64,000 bases of DNA, taken from NCBI GenBank assembly GCA_004026145.2, contig CP034977.1:7578239-7642238 (forward strand), read 5' to 3'. This DNA comes from Takifugu bimaculatus. Lineage: Eukaryota > Chordata > Actinopteri > Tetraodontiformes > Tetraodontidae. The position numbers were made by a program, and so were the translations under genes. Under the pieces are notes generated by a model. That model was not told the DNA's origin, searched no databases, and saw only the letters and a list, made by a program, of their open reading frames with translations. Of this stretch, positions 1-12,400 are shown piece by piece (the first letter of the stretch is position 1; each line of letters begins with the position of its first letter).

Positions 1-81
1 CCCAACAGGTCAATATTTTGACAATATAATGTGTTCATTTTAAAAGTAACCCACGAGTTCAATACTAGTTCACCAATTATC

Positions 82-87
82 TTTATT
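82..87 (-). terminator. Candidate cd3e poly(A) signal
   Basis: The minus strand reads AATAAA about 130 bases beyond the proposed cd3e stop codon. Position and orientation fit, but nothing else supports it. Confidence 0.4.
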
Positions 88-217
88 GGTGGATGCTAAG
101 CTAAGCTAAGAGAAGCGAGACTAATGGGTCATAGCTAACTTTTGTAGCGTAAGCTGCACCTGATGCATCCATCAGGCTGGAGGAGGATCCACGTTATTAC
201 CACTGTCATGGGGTACA

Positions 218-1246
218 TCACAGCACATGGCTGTAACCTTGGTAACCTCCACATTTCTGAATAGAATCCTAAAAGAGTCGATGTCCCCGATGAAAAAACG
301 CATCCCAGCTCTGGTCTTATACGGCGCCATACATTTAACCCTTGGCAAGTTTTACTTGAAGAAAAATGAAAACATGGACACGACATCGATACCTCGTAGT
401 CAGGTGATGGGAGAGGTGGAGCCCGGCCTCCGGCTAGAATACGAGGACAGAAAATTCATTAACAAAAGTAAAAGTCATGCACATCTTAATTGAATCTGTG
501 ATCATCACCAAGCCTGAATAAATGTGGGGACCTTTTGGAACGATTGTACCTTTGGGGACACGAGGAAGTGCGGCTGAGCTTCTCTTCTTGGCGCACTTGT
601 ACACCATCACCATGACGACCACTGTCAGAAACATGTCCGCAGCGATGATCATACCCCAAAACCCGCCGTCTAACTCAAAGCAGTTCTCACACACTGGGGG
701 CCAAAGAGGGGACAGATGAGCGACGGTTGCCAGGACGATGCAGCCAGACCAGAGCTCTCAGTTCTTTTACTCACCTTTTCCCTGCACGTAGAAGTCATAT
801 CTCTTGTTCTCATACGTACAATGGTAGCGTGCTTTTTTATTATCATACTCAAATGCATAGTCAGGTCCTTCGGAAACTTCTTTTTTTTCTTTGAACCATT
901 TCCCATTACGAGGACAGGTCATGGTGACGGTTAACCCCCAGAAGGTTACTCCTCCTGCAAACAAAGGCAGAGGCCCAGTTAGTCAGTCTGGTTCTTATCG
1001 AAAAGAAACTGGAGGAATATTCCCGCATGGTCTCTCACACATTTCAGTAAAACGCTGCAGTTACACCCTCCTCGGAGTCTCCCCTTTCACACAACTCTCC
1101 CAACATGAAGCACCATATACAAGAGCTCGTTTATATCATATGAAGATGAAATATTTACCCGGCTTGTCCTCTTCCTGTTCCTGTCCCTCGTCTTGCCCAG
1201 CAACCAGGAACAGGACGGCAAAGCACAGCAGCGCTCGGACGATCAT
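218..1246 (-). CDS. cd3e: CD3 epsilon chain of the T-cell receptor complex
   Basis: Signal-transducing subunit of the T-cell receptor at the T-cell plasma membrane. Exons read on the minus strand: 1159-1246 (signal peptide and an acidic N-terminus), 775-954 (Ig-like domain), 550-693 (stalk and membrane span), 393-433 (proline-rich tail), and a tentative last exon 218-268. Junctions are GT-AG and the first three introns are phase 1, giving about 167 residues. Visible marks: Ig cysteines near residues 43 and 75, the CD3-type stalk motif CENC (91-94), a membrane span about 101-121 with an acidic Asp near 109 (needed in this family to pair with basic TCR residues), and the tail motif PPLPSPDYE, equivalent to the mammalian NCK-binding/ITAM start. 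The proline-rich DYE motif favours epsilon over the fish gamma/delta chain. Only the last exon is uncertain. It lies head-to-head with mpzl2, as in mammals. Confidence 0.9.
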
Positions 1247-1336
1247 GACTGACACCTTTGGCCTCTGATTCGCTCTAATCGGTTGGTCTTCAGTCTGATC
1301 TTCAGTCATTTAAAACTCAACAGTTGGCGGTGGAAC

Positions 1337-1346
1337 TCTCTCTGTC

Positions 1347-1391
<45 letters not shown>
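1337..1391. repeat. (CT)n microsatellite
   Basis: Nearly pure CT dinucleotide tract with two early GT interruptions, just upstream of cd3e relative to its direction of transcription. On the cd3e strand it is a GA tract about 90-145 bases upstream of the start codon. Confidence 0.95.
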
Positions 1392-1394
<3 letters not shown>

Positions 1395-1925
1395 GTATAC
1401 ATGCTACAGGAAGTGTTTTTTTTCTTCCACAGTCTCATATACAAAAGGTGGCATACATCAGTATTTCCATGCTGCCTGGCAGCCGTTGTGCTTTATTTGT
1501 GTTTTCTCCCGATCAGATGCATCAACGTTTGCACGCTGAACGAAAGATCCGACCCGCTCCGTGTTTCTGAGAGGCGCCTCTGGCGTCTTCACCTGTTTTC
1601 CACCTGAGAACAATCTGGTTGACACTGGTTCACGCAGGCAGCAGTTGTTCCTTCTGCTAAAGGAATTCGGGCCTGTTTTCGCTCATTTCCTGTCCTTCGG
1701 TGAGCTCCCGTGTAAATAAACCTGCAACAGAGCTTCAGTAAACTCCAGCAGGTCGTACTTCCTCTGCGGGATGGGGGGGTGGGGTGGGGGAGCCATTTTG
1801 TTGGTTGCAACAACGGTAGCTGTTGTCAGTCGTTGCTGCCTGTTTGTCACGACGAGCAGGAATGACAGTGTTGCAATAAACACAATAAACACGCCGGGGT
1901 TGCACAAGGGCAGCCATCACACGTA

Positions 1926-1926
<1 letters not shown>

Positions 1927-1956
<30 letters not shown>

Positions 1957-1963
1957 GGCAGGC

Positions 1964-2014
<51 letters not shown>
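1927..2014. repeat. (GACA)n tetranucleotide array
   Basis: About 20 units of CAGA/GACA with one GGCA-type interruption near the middle. Confidence 0.95.
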
Positions 2015-2825
2015 GGATTAGCTGCTAACGTTGCGTTTATGGGTCTGACAGGAAGGGCCGAGATCTTTCTGGACCTTCAGGATAACGGCTAATGACACAT
2101 TTCAATGCGGCGTTTTTCTATTCATCCCGGGCGGCTGGAGCTCCTTTCTCCCCTCTCCACTCTTCTACGCCGGCGTTCTCACGGCGCTCTGGTTTCCTGC
2201 CACATTAGGCTGATTGGGAAGCTGCTGGAGTCCTTGTGTGAACTCACTTATTGTGACAAAACTCCCTCCTGCTTTTTTGAGATGAAGGTACTGTTTCCGT
2301 GCCCGTGCTATGGCAGTTGTCAGTAATAGCACACCTTCAACTGTAGACATCAGATCCTGGATAAATCACCAGTGAGTAATGAGGATGAAACCACTGGCAG
2401 GTGACACTGAGCACTGTGAAAGGGTTCCAGGTAGAACCCTTCTAAAAATAGACATTGCTGCGTGACAGAGAGAGTTATGCTCAGATTCCACACTCTTCTT
2501 TTTAGCAGAAAACACAGAACTCTATGAAAATCAGCACAATCCTGTCTAGAAATCACCAGCAGTTCACAACCAGCCACGATGGTTCTGAGGGACCCTTGTG
2601 CAGCTCTGCCCCCTGGTGGTCTTTGGAGCAACATCAGCTCATTCCTTCCCAATGTACCAGATTGTTTCACTAAATTAACTGAAATCGAAACGTTTTCTTT
2701 GATTCTAAAGAGTTATTAAAACCATGACAGGTTTATGTGCATGAAACCACATTCATCTATTTCGCTTTAAATAATGTAATCATTTTATTTGTTTTAGGAT
2801 ATTGCATTTAAATGTTGTATGCTGT

Positions 2826-2876
2826 TTAAATTTCCCTGAGGGAGTCATTCCAAAGGGATCAATAAAGTGGAGTTAC
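2826..2876 (+). mobile_element. Possible non-LTR retroelement 3' end fragment
   Basis: A run of the form TTTCCCTGAGGG followed by GGGATCAATAAAGT resembles the 3' ends of many fish L2/CR1-type LINEs and their SINEs. No coding part remains. The call rests on motif memory only. Confidence 0.35.
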
Positions 2877-3813
2877 AGTTGAAGTTAAAGTAAATACTTT
2901 CATTTAATCCTTTAGCTACAATTTAATCATCAAGAAAGATAGAAAATACATTATTTTGTGCTTCAATGAGCTTCAACTCAATAATGTTAATATTAAAAAT
3001 GCTCATATTATGAAAGGAACTCTCATGCTTGACTGGATACGATAATGATCTTTTCTTCTGAGAGGGAAGCACCTGAGTGATTGGACACCTTGTGTGGACT
3101 CTAAACTGAGCTTCTCTATAAAGTCACCAGCACCATCTGAGATTTACAACCTCAGGCCAACACGGCCTGATGCAGCTTCAGGGTCAGAGCAGGTTGGTGG
3201 ATCCATTGTGGAAAATTCAGCCAAATGTTCTAAAAGAACGGTAAGAGCACACAAAACCTCCCTTCTGTTGCCTTTCCACACATTTAAACACTCAAAACCT
3301 CCAAAAAAAAAAATCAGGTTGAGCCTTGAAGGTCTATACCGTCTCCCTGATCATTGGTGCAGACTGAAACGACATTTTTTAAACATTAACAACAGTAAGT
3401 ATCCAGCTCTATAAACTAGATAATTGAGCCTAAAATGTAAACATGACTGAGATATCTGCTGTCATTGTGAAGGTAGACAGCATGGAACGTCCCATCTCGG
3501 AGCAGCCATGATCTTTTAAGGGAGATAATCAGAAAATTCCATTTTTTAAATAGTATTTTTCAATGATCGGATGTTTAAGTGAAGTTTTCCTTTTAAAATT
3601 TACTGATTCCTCCTTTTACTGCCCCTCAGTGAGCTGCAAGTCCTGTGGGGGGCAAATGAAGAGGACTGGAATAGAGGGACGACCATCTTTGTGGGCATCC
3701 AGACGTTCTGTGAGGTGAGAGGCAGCATGACTACGGAGGCATTTGAAGGTGAGGAGCAGGAATTTAAAGGTGATACGGAGGGTCAGAGAGAACTGAGGAG
3801 ATGTGTGGAGAGG

Positions 3814-3865
3814 AGGAAGCTCTGGAGAAGCTCTGGAGAAGCTCTGGAGAAGCTCTGGAGAACTT
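3814..3865 (+). repeat. 12-base tandem repeat
   Basis: About four copies of AGCTCTGGAGAA in direct tandem. They create repeated residues in overlapping open frames that otherwise look non-coding. Confidence 0.8.
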
Positions 3866-5456
3866 CTGGGCAGGTTTTCAGTTGGGGAAGGTCCCTCAGG
3901 CTCCTCTTGAGACCGTAGCTGCTGACGGTTGGGCCCTAGCTGGATCTGTTTGCTACCAAGGCTGGAGTCTGTCCGGTCACAGGACGGGTTTACAGCAGGA
4001 ACATCGGTCCATCGGGGGGAAGGGGGGGTCATCAAGACTTGATATGGTTGAGGGGTTGCACGGCAACAAAGAGGCTATTGTGGAGCAGGGGGGCTTCTTG
4101 AGGAAAGACAGGATGTGCCCTTTTTTCCCTCAAGGTTATGTCTTTGTTTTAAAATGAGAAGAGTGAAACTGTCTTGAGTGGAAAGTTTGTCTGTAGGATC
4201 CAAATACATGAATATGATCTATATCGGGGGAAAGGACTGACCAGTAAAGCTGAATAAGTGTAATGTTTAGTGTAATAATGTTTATTGATATATGTTTAAA
4301 AGTCACCTTTTAAGGAGTTTACATTTATATTCAGACGCTTTTCCAAAACTTTTAAGGATTCTCAAAGATTTAAAAAGGGTCAAATATGATCTCATTCTCC
4401 CTGATGAGATGATGGAAACAGTGAAATCTGAATTTGAGCTGCAAATGTTTGCAAGCGAAGAAAGGAATGATTAGAATATTGCCACTTTAGCTCGGGGGGC
4501 GTCCTTTTCTTTTACAGGTTAAGAGGCTGAACAACCACATTCCAAACTGCAGCCTAACACCAACACAACCTTTTTAGTTATGAAGAGCAGCCATCTTTAG
4601 GAGTTTGATGCATGTAAATGAGTAACTAATTTAACCATTTCATGCTTTCATTTGTTCTGCTTCTCTGCTATTTTTGGAACTTTCATGGTCAGCTTTGCTT
4701 CTCTCAGCTCTTTATGTTGACTTTAGCTGTGTTGACTGAAGGGGGTTCCAGTTTGGGGATTTCTCCAGGGGACCTCTGGAGCCAAATCTGCCCTTTTGCC
4801 ACTGGCATAAAGTCCTGATCTAAGTTCCAGGTGACTTGGGGAAGGGGAACCGACGCTCATGCCAGGATATCAGCACAGCAGAGGGACCCGAATGTGCGTC
4901 ATACCAAAAAAAATAATAAAACAGCGACGGAACTGAAACAAAAGCATCATAAAATCAGAGTGGTTCTTAAATGGTAAACGAGGAACAAGGACCATTTAGT
5001 CTCAGTAATAATGGGTAGTGAAAAGCAAATAGTGTAATTACTCCCAAGTTTCCAAGTCTCCACTCGACCCTGTTTGCGTAATAACGTGGAGTTGTTGTTG
5101 AACAGGTTTGGTGAACACCAGGAATGTTCCCGCAAACATTACTACATTTCAAAATGTTCACGACAGGTCTAAAGGTGTGTTGTTGGTCGAACATTTATTG
5201 ATTCTATAGTATGAACCGTGTGGCCCGTGCGTAAGAGGCGTGATGAGCACTGCCTCCGACACTCCGCCCGGTAATGTGATGGGAGGGTGGTGATTAAAGC
5301 AGGAGGGCAGCAGCGAGTTGGGACGCGTCTTTCTGGAGAGAAGGTGGAGGGGACAGGACTGACTCTACCCTCCTGAAGGCTTCTGAGACCGTGAGACAGC
5401 GGCGGGGCTTCACTGAGAACTGATTCTGCTCGGACAGTCTCCGGTGCGTCCGTCCA

Positions 5457-6354
5457 ATGTGCGCCACAGCGCTTCGTCTCCTCACCGTCCTGTGTGGACT
5501 GGCGGCTTCAGGTGAGACACAAAGCTAATATTTTCTCCTCTCCAAACCTCTTTAATGTCGTATAACCACACACAGACGGAGCTGGATACATTTATGTCCA
5601 TAAAGAAACGTCCTTCGTAGTAAAGTGGTGCGTTTATGTCATCGCTAAGTCTTTTTTTTCTTCCTTAATCCAACTTAAAATGAGCCACCAGAGAGAGTCA
5701 AACAATCGAGGCTCAGGTTAGAGTCGAAAACAGGTTTGAAGGCTCAGTGGGGAACCGTAATCTTGATCTAGGAGCGCCCGTCGTGCGTCACCGGGAGCAG
5801 GACAAGTTGCCTTCAGATTTCCTTTAGACCGTTTGTTCTCCACCTTAAACTACGCGCAGCATATTGTGCTTTGATTTATGTATCCGTCCTTTGAAGGGGA
5901 GAAGTCCACCTGTTTCCCGTCAGCAGGAGGTGGGGGCCCCAGGTCTGCGGGATATTTCCCCCTCGGATTCCAAAGTGGCTGGATGCTTAATGGGAAACCT
6001 TTTAATAACGTAGATCGCTGCGTCGTTCAGACTGTTTATCATTGAAGTAATCTGTGTCAATCACATTTAAGTGGATTACATTGATCAGACATCTTGATCC
6101 ACCGCTAAAGAGAGCCTTGTTGGCTTTCACTGACAGGCTGCTTCTGTGTCTTAAAGGCTGGGAGGCATCAAAACAACAGCACATGCAGGTCGGTTCTGAT
6201 AACAGCTCAGCAGGACTCTGGTTATAATTCAGCCAAAAATCAACCTGCAACTCCAGTTCAAGTTCAATGATCTCTGTGTTATATTTTGTTGAATAGTTAC
6301 TTGCTTAGTTCACAGCCCCCCCAGCCAGAATTGGAAGTTTCTGTTTCTGAATAA

Positions 6355-6419
<65 letters not shown>

Positions 6420-9400
6420 ACCGTGCTTCTTTAGTCATAAGCAAACACGGACGGCTTTTGGAAGTTTCTGTAATTAGATTCTTCCTCTTACGTTGTTCTC
6501 CAAGCAGGCAGCCAAAACATTCACCCACTGACAAGTGTTAGCTTGTCCAGCTGTACTGGTTCAACACAGAGTGGGCGTCTCCCAGGTCTTACTGGGGATC
6601 TGCCGTGATCTCTTATTCACCTCGCGTGGACTCTGTGTGTTCCGTGTCGACGTTCCAGCAGGATTATTGGCTCAGGCGGTTTGTGAGAATGATACTGGGA
6701 TAGAAAAAGAACAAACTGGGCTTTAGGTTTAGCGCCAGGAGAGAGGCTGGGAGTCACTCCCTATGTAAAGTCCTTAAACGCGCTCTGCTCCAAATGTAAA
6801 CAGGGAATTAAGAGTTTGAGATGCTCCGAACGACTCAACCTAATAATATGCTTTTATTTTGAAATGATTCACAAGGTTTGCAGCACAATGCTGATAGAAA
6901 GAATCCTGGTTGTAGCTCTTAATGCAGGTATTACGAGAAGTTTGCTGAAGCGTGATTCTCTCTGATTCAGAGCGGGGAATGTGAAACATGGATGTGTGAT
7001 AAAAACAAGAAGCCAAACCAGTCCTTCAGGTGCGGGACTACCAATCCAACAAGAGGCCGACGATGTGTGGAACCAGGGTGTATGTCGCACATAAGAGCCA
7101 GTAATCCTGTGGAGGAGCTGCTGAGTCAGCAGTGGGGTTGTGCTTGGAGGCTGTTTGATGGATTAAACTCTTATCCCCCACGACAGCATTTTCCTCTGGG
7201 AAGCTGGGCAATTTCATCAGGAGCAGGAGGGACGAGAAGGTGTTTGACGATTGACCCGGTTAGAATCAAAAATGGTGGACGGCGTATCGAACCGCTAACT
7301 ACGACTGTCCGGTCTCAGACACTTCCAGATGCCAAAACTGTGCTCGTGACGTCCCGCACGCTTAGAAACCAAATCAGGAACGTGGTGTCAGTTTCAAAAT
7401 GTGCCTCTCTCCATCTCATGGAGACAAACCTGTCCGCTCACAGGCTTCAGCGTGAAAGCTCGGCCTTGTTAGGGGGAGAAAACGGGGCTGGAAACGCTCC
7501 GACCTCTTACAGCGCAGGACTCTTTGTGTGTTTAGACCCATCCTAAGTGTTTCCTCTTGGGCAGGAATCGGGTTTCCTGGTGCTTTTTTGGTGCTCCCTT
7601 TGTGTTTGAGCTATAATGAAGCGAGGAAAGCCACAAGCACACACCATCAAGGAAACGGTGTAATCAAGCCTGTTCCCTGATTTACACATGTCTCACACAC
7701 AGCAAAACCTCTTAATAGTGTAAAATCATTTCCTCATTGGTGGAATTTACTCAGGGACATTTATCGTGAGCTGATGTGCTGCAGTTAAGGTATCTGACTT
7801 TACCTCACGGCTGCTAATTCTTCCAAAATATGCATCCATCTCAATCTGTAGTCAACCTGTGGCTGTTGCTAAGCGCAGTGTGTCCTCCTCTGCTCTCTGA
7901 GCGGCGCCCCAACTCTCCCGTTAGCCCACCGCCGGCGCCGCCAGGCCACAGATTGTGCTGACTTTATTGATTGAACACAGAAGGACGTTATAATTAATGC
8001 ACACGGCCGCCTGCAGGAAGCCTGTTTCCACGGAGACCGTTTCCGATATAAAACGGCGAAATCTTGGTATAATATGTCATTTAGAGTTTTGTAAAATACA
8101 TTTAAAACCTTACTGGGGACGACCACAGGCTGGCCTCATGGTGACTGGTTTTCCCAGTTCAATGTTCCCTCAGTCTGTGGAAACGCAGGAGATCGGCTGC
8201 GTCAACAGCTTTGCTTCTCATTTACACCTTTAGGCCTCCTAATGTTGCCTTTTAATCTACATTAATACACTTTACAGTATATAACACAGTCCGCATTTTA
8301 CTGTCTATAATTGAGACAGTTTATTTTGTCAAACTCTAAATATGACCTTCCCACATGCTAGCGCGATGTTTAGCAATAGCATGCCATTTAAATCTATGAA
8401 GGATTGCTTCCCAGATGGTTTCATTTTAACCAGCCTGAAGTGGAAAGTATTGAACATTGACTTGTGCAGTTAATTGCAGATAAAAATCACTGCAGCCTGA
8501 TGGAAACAGAGAAGCCGTGAGTCATCCGAACAGCACATAAGCCAAACTAGAAAGATTAAAACGGCCTTTTGAGTGCAAAAATCGCAGCTTTGACACAGAG
8601 CAAAGGTCACTGTTTTTATCTGTGGCATTAGTGGAAAAACAGATAATTGTCTTTATTTCCCGGAATTGACAATTCGACCCGACCCTCAACATAGCTCCAT
8701 GTTAATAGGCATGAAAAACTCTCTCTCTTTGCGTGTGTGTGTGTGTGTGTGCAGGGGTGCGTATGCACAGGGTGTGTGTGCAGGGTGTGGTCACGCAGGA
8801 TGTCCACTCATAAACACATCAAGGCTGCTTGTACACATTGGACAAACAAACAACAGAACCATCTCATCTCCTTCCTTCAAACCACCATCCAGCGGCTCAT
8901 CCATCTTCCCAATCCTCTCCTTTTTACTCCTCATCTCCTGCCTCACCTCCTTCTTTTTGCTAAACCCGGCGCCGCGCGTTCACTGGCGTTCCTCCCTCAG
9001 GAGTTGGTCGTTGCTAATGAATGATTAAACAGTCATCGTGTAATTTCTGCTGCGGGGACAAATCGGTTTAGCAGCTGAGGAACTGTACATAAGTGTTCTG
9101 CCATTCTGCTAATATTAATTTGGTCTTCAAGAAGGCCTAATTAACCTTTAATCCTTAACGAGCCCTGTCTGCATCAAAGGATGGTGTGTAATGAAAGCTA
9201 TTCAATTTTTGGTTATTGAAAAGAGATTAGCTATGCTTATTTAAATCCATGCACTGACTAGATTAGCTAAAGGGAAGGCATTTGAAATGATGTACTGGCC
9301 GGAAGGAACGGCTCCTCTCGATTCATGAAGCATGATGAATCATTTAGCGCGAGCTAAATAATTTTGAGGGGGAGGATACACAATCTAATATACAGTACAG

Positions 9401-12400
9401 CTGAGCCGTGCTCCCGGGTGCAGAAATGGGGATGTAAAAATGCAACTTTAATCCGACATCGATGGCATGAGGAATACGTGTGAGCTGAATTGGGATCAGT
9501 CGACACCAGTGGTAGCAAAACATTTTAGCCCTTTACTGCTTCCTCATCTGAAGCGAGGTCTTTTTATGACTTGAAACATGGAAACTTGTGGTTTTCTCGC
9601 TACTGTGTGTTAGGCTGATGAAATCGCCTCATGATATGCGAATGTGAGCATGTGCGCGCCCGTGACGACCCCACACACGGTGCTGCTCGGACCCCCAGGG
9701 GCCCCGAATACAAAGAGGTGGAAGACTAATGGAAGATGGATGAATGGTCTCAGCCGTTGGTTGCATAGGTACTGTAGATGTGTATTTTAATTCTAACACA
9801 CCCCCAATACACACACACACCCTATTACTTCTATCTTTGTGAGGACTTTAGGGTGTATTGGGGAAAAGTCCAAGGGTCAAAACCAAGTCTTGACCCTCAA
9901 AAATATGAGGACCAGCCAAAATGTCCTCACTTTGCTAGTAAATGCGTATTTGGTTTTCAGGATGTGGCGAGGGGAACCTTTTGAGCAGAGGAGGGATCGT
10001 AAGGAACAGGTCCTCATGATGAGCACGTGCTGATGTCCATCTGTCAAAAGAACATTGATTAAATTGGATCCATTAACACCAAGAACAGACACAACTGATA
10101 AAGCCCCCATGATTCCTTTCAGTAAATTTAGTCTGACATGATTGTGATCTTAATCTTTTTTTTAAATCTATTATGCTGAATCATTTCAATGATTAAAATG
10201 GAGCGACTGAACCTCTAATTGTTTCACACGTCTTCAGTTAAGCTGCTCTGTGGACCAAAAGTCAGATATTTGACCACACCCTCTCGCCTTTAACTTATTT
10301 ACTGGTTAAAAATATATTGATCGGGGACAAAGTGAACGCCGGTTGACTTCACAATGACAGCGTACAGTAATTACATGTTTTTTCCTACAAGAAAAATACT
10401 ATTTGAGTGGAACAATTAGCAAAGATGGACATTTCTTGTAGCGTCTACACTTGGTAGACGGACTCATTTAAAACACATTAGGCTTTTAGAGAGTTGTCAG
10501 GGTCTGCTGATGACAGACAGGCCCATCAGCTGGCTCTCTCATCCCACCCCACCCCACAGGAAACTCCCCCCAGCCTGATAAGACACAGAGCAAGTTGGGG
10601 GCCGAGCCCAACAGCTGGTGAGGTGTAGTAAGGGCTGCGTAATGGAATCATGGTGGTTCTGCAGATCTGGAACAAATAAACTGGATTACTGATAAGATAT
10701 TTGAGAGAAACCTGTTATTCCTCGGGTTGAAGTCAACATTATGATGGAGCGAAAACCTTCAAGTTCCCGCCGACGACACGTGTGAAAACATGGATTCTCA
10801 TGGAAGCCTCTCGCATAATTCCTAGCAGAACATTCTGTGTAAGCTCCGTGTATGTCGCAGGAGTGCCACGGGTGAGCGGGATGCGAGTATACACCCCCGG
10901 GGACGTGGAGGCGGTCAACGGGACCGATGTCCGTCTAAAGTGCACCTTCCAAAGTTCTGCGCCCATCAACCCAAACACTATTGTCATCTTCTGGAGCTTC
11001 AGGCCTCTCAAACCAGGCAGAGAAGAATCAGTAAGTAAAGCCTCAGGTGGGATCCGAACCCTTCACTCTAAGCGGGTCCTTGGACCATGGAGCTGTGCGA
11101 ACAGAACATCCTTTCAAGTTCAGCCCAATCTACCTACCGCATTTACTTTTTTAGGTCTTCCACTACCAACAGCGACCATACCCACCCCCTGATGGCATTT
11201 TCAGGAAGCGCGTCATCTGGGCCGGAGACGTGATGGGCCGCGACGCCTCCATCATCATACAGGAGGTCAAGTTCATCTATAACGGCACCTTTGTCTGCCA
11301 GGTCAAGAATCCGCCGGATGTTCACGGCCCGAGCGGAGAGATTCGGCTCCGCGTGGTCACTACAGGTCTGCTCCCTCACTCCAAACAAAATATCCTTCCA
11401 TCCTTCCAGTGGTGGGAAAATCATAGTGCTCACATGTTCCTGAAATGTTGCTGTCTTCCCGTGTCACCTTCTTATCTCCAGCCTCGTTCTCCGATCTTCT
11501 CCTGCTGGCGTTGGCTATCGGAGGGGGCATCGCCGCCATCGTGTTGTTCCTCATCATCGTTGTGTCCTGCAGGCGGTGCAAGAAGAGGAGACAAAGGCCG
11601 CGAGAAAGATGCGAGGAGGCCCCCCGCAAAGAGAGAAAAGACCCTACAGTGTGGTAAGACTGAGAGGAGAGGGAAGGGGGGGAGGAAGCGTTGGAGAAGA
11701 ATGGCACACTTCCTCTCTCACTCCCATTTTAACTATGGGGATGAGGGCAGGTGTTCGTCCGTCTCGGGGCCGAGGGGTTGATTCCTTTCCTGCTGGATAC
11801 ACCACTTCAACTTCTTTCCACAACTGCACCCTTTGGATCTAAAAAGCGGACCACCCACGGGCACCTGCCATTATCAAGGGCTCAGTTAAGAATTGTGGAA
11901 TCGTGTAGAAAGTTGTAGATATGTAGAACTTTAGCCAAATGCTGTGTTTCTATCACCATGTCGCCTTTTGTTTTCAAGTCACAAAGTCCTTTTATATGCC
12001 TGAGTGCAGCAATGGTCTCAGCACAGCGAGCATTTACAGGTGCAGCACCCTTTCTTCATTTATTTATGCCCCCAATTCTGTCCTTATAATTTGTCTCCAA
12101 GTGTCTCTTGTGACCATTGGTTTTTACCCAAGGCCTAAAAAGTCACAGCCATTTATTAAGTTAAATAATTAATGGGCATACGTCTCGCAGACGCTCTTGA
12201 CCTTTGAGTGTATTCTCGCCTTATGTCCCCGACGGCGACCGGGGTGATATTTGGTGGTGGTGTGTATGTGTGCCGCAGACATCACACCCTCATCAACAAG
12301 AAGACAATAACTACATTTTATAAAACGCTGCTGCAGCACATGCAAAGCCAACTGAAGCTCGCGCCCACAACCAGCTGTGGCTTTCAAATCTATTGCCCTG

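Larger units (their letters stand above)
1247..5456. other. Intergenic region between divergent cd3e and mpzl2
   Basis: No supported gene. It must hold the promoters of both divergent genes, but I see no decisive core promoter motif. It contains a CT tract, a GACA array, a possible LINE 3' end near 2826-2876, a short 12-base tandem repeat near 3814-3865, and text near 2400-2470 resembling the DNA-transposon remnant at 12.7-13.5 kb. Open frames here lack recognisable domains. Confidence 0.6.
5512..10860 (+). other. mpzl2 intron 1
   Basis: Large first intron, phase 1, donor GTGAGA and acceptor GTCGCAG. It holds a long TG array (6359-6418), a short TG tract near 8731-8752, and a fish dispersed repeat at about 9826-10025. 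A 184-codon open frame on the plus strand (6992-7546) shows no recognisable domain and has no support as a gene. Confidence 0.75.

Noticed and set aside
1283..1607. Leu/Ser-rich open frames over the CT tract
   Set aside because: Microsatellite artefacts, antisense and upstream to cd3e.
3616..4035. 139-codon minus-strand open frame
   Set aside because: No domain or splice support; part of it is a 12-base tandem repeat, so probably non-coding or repeat-derived.
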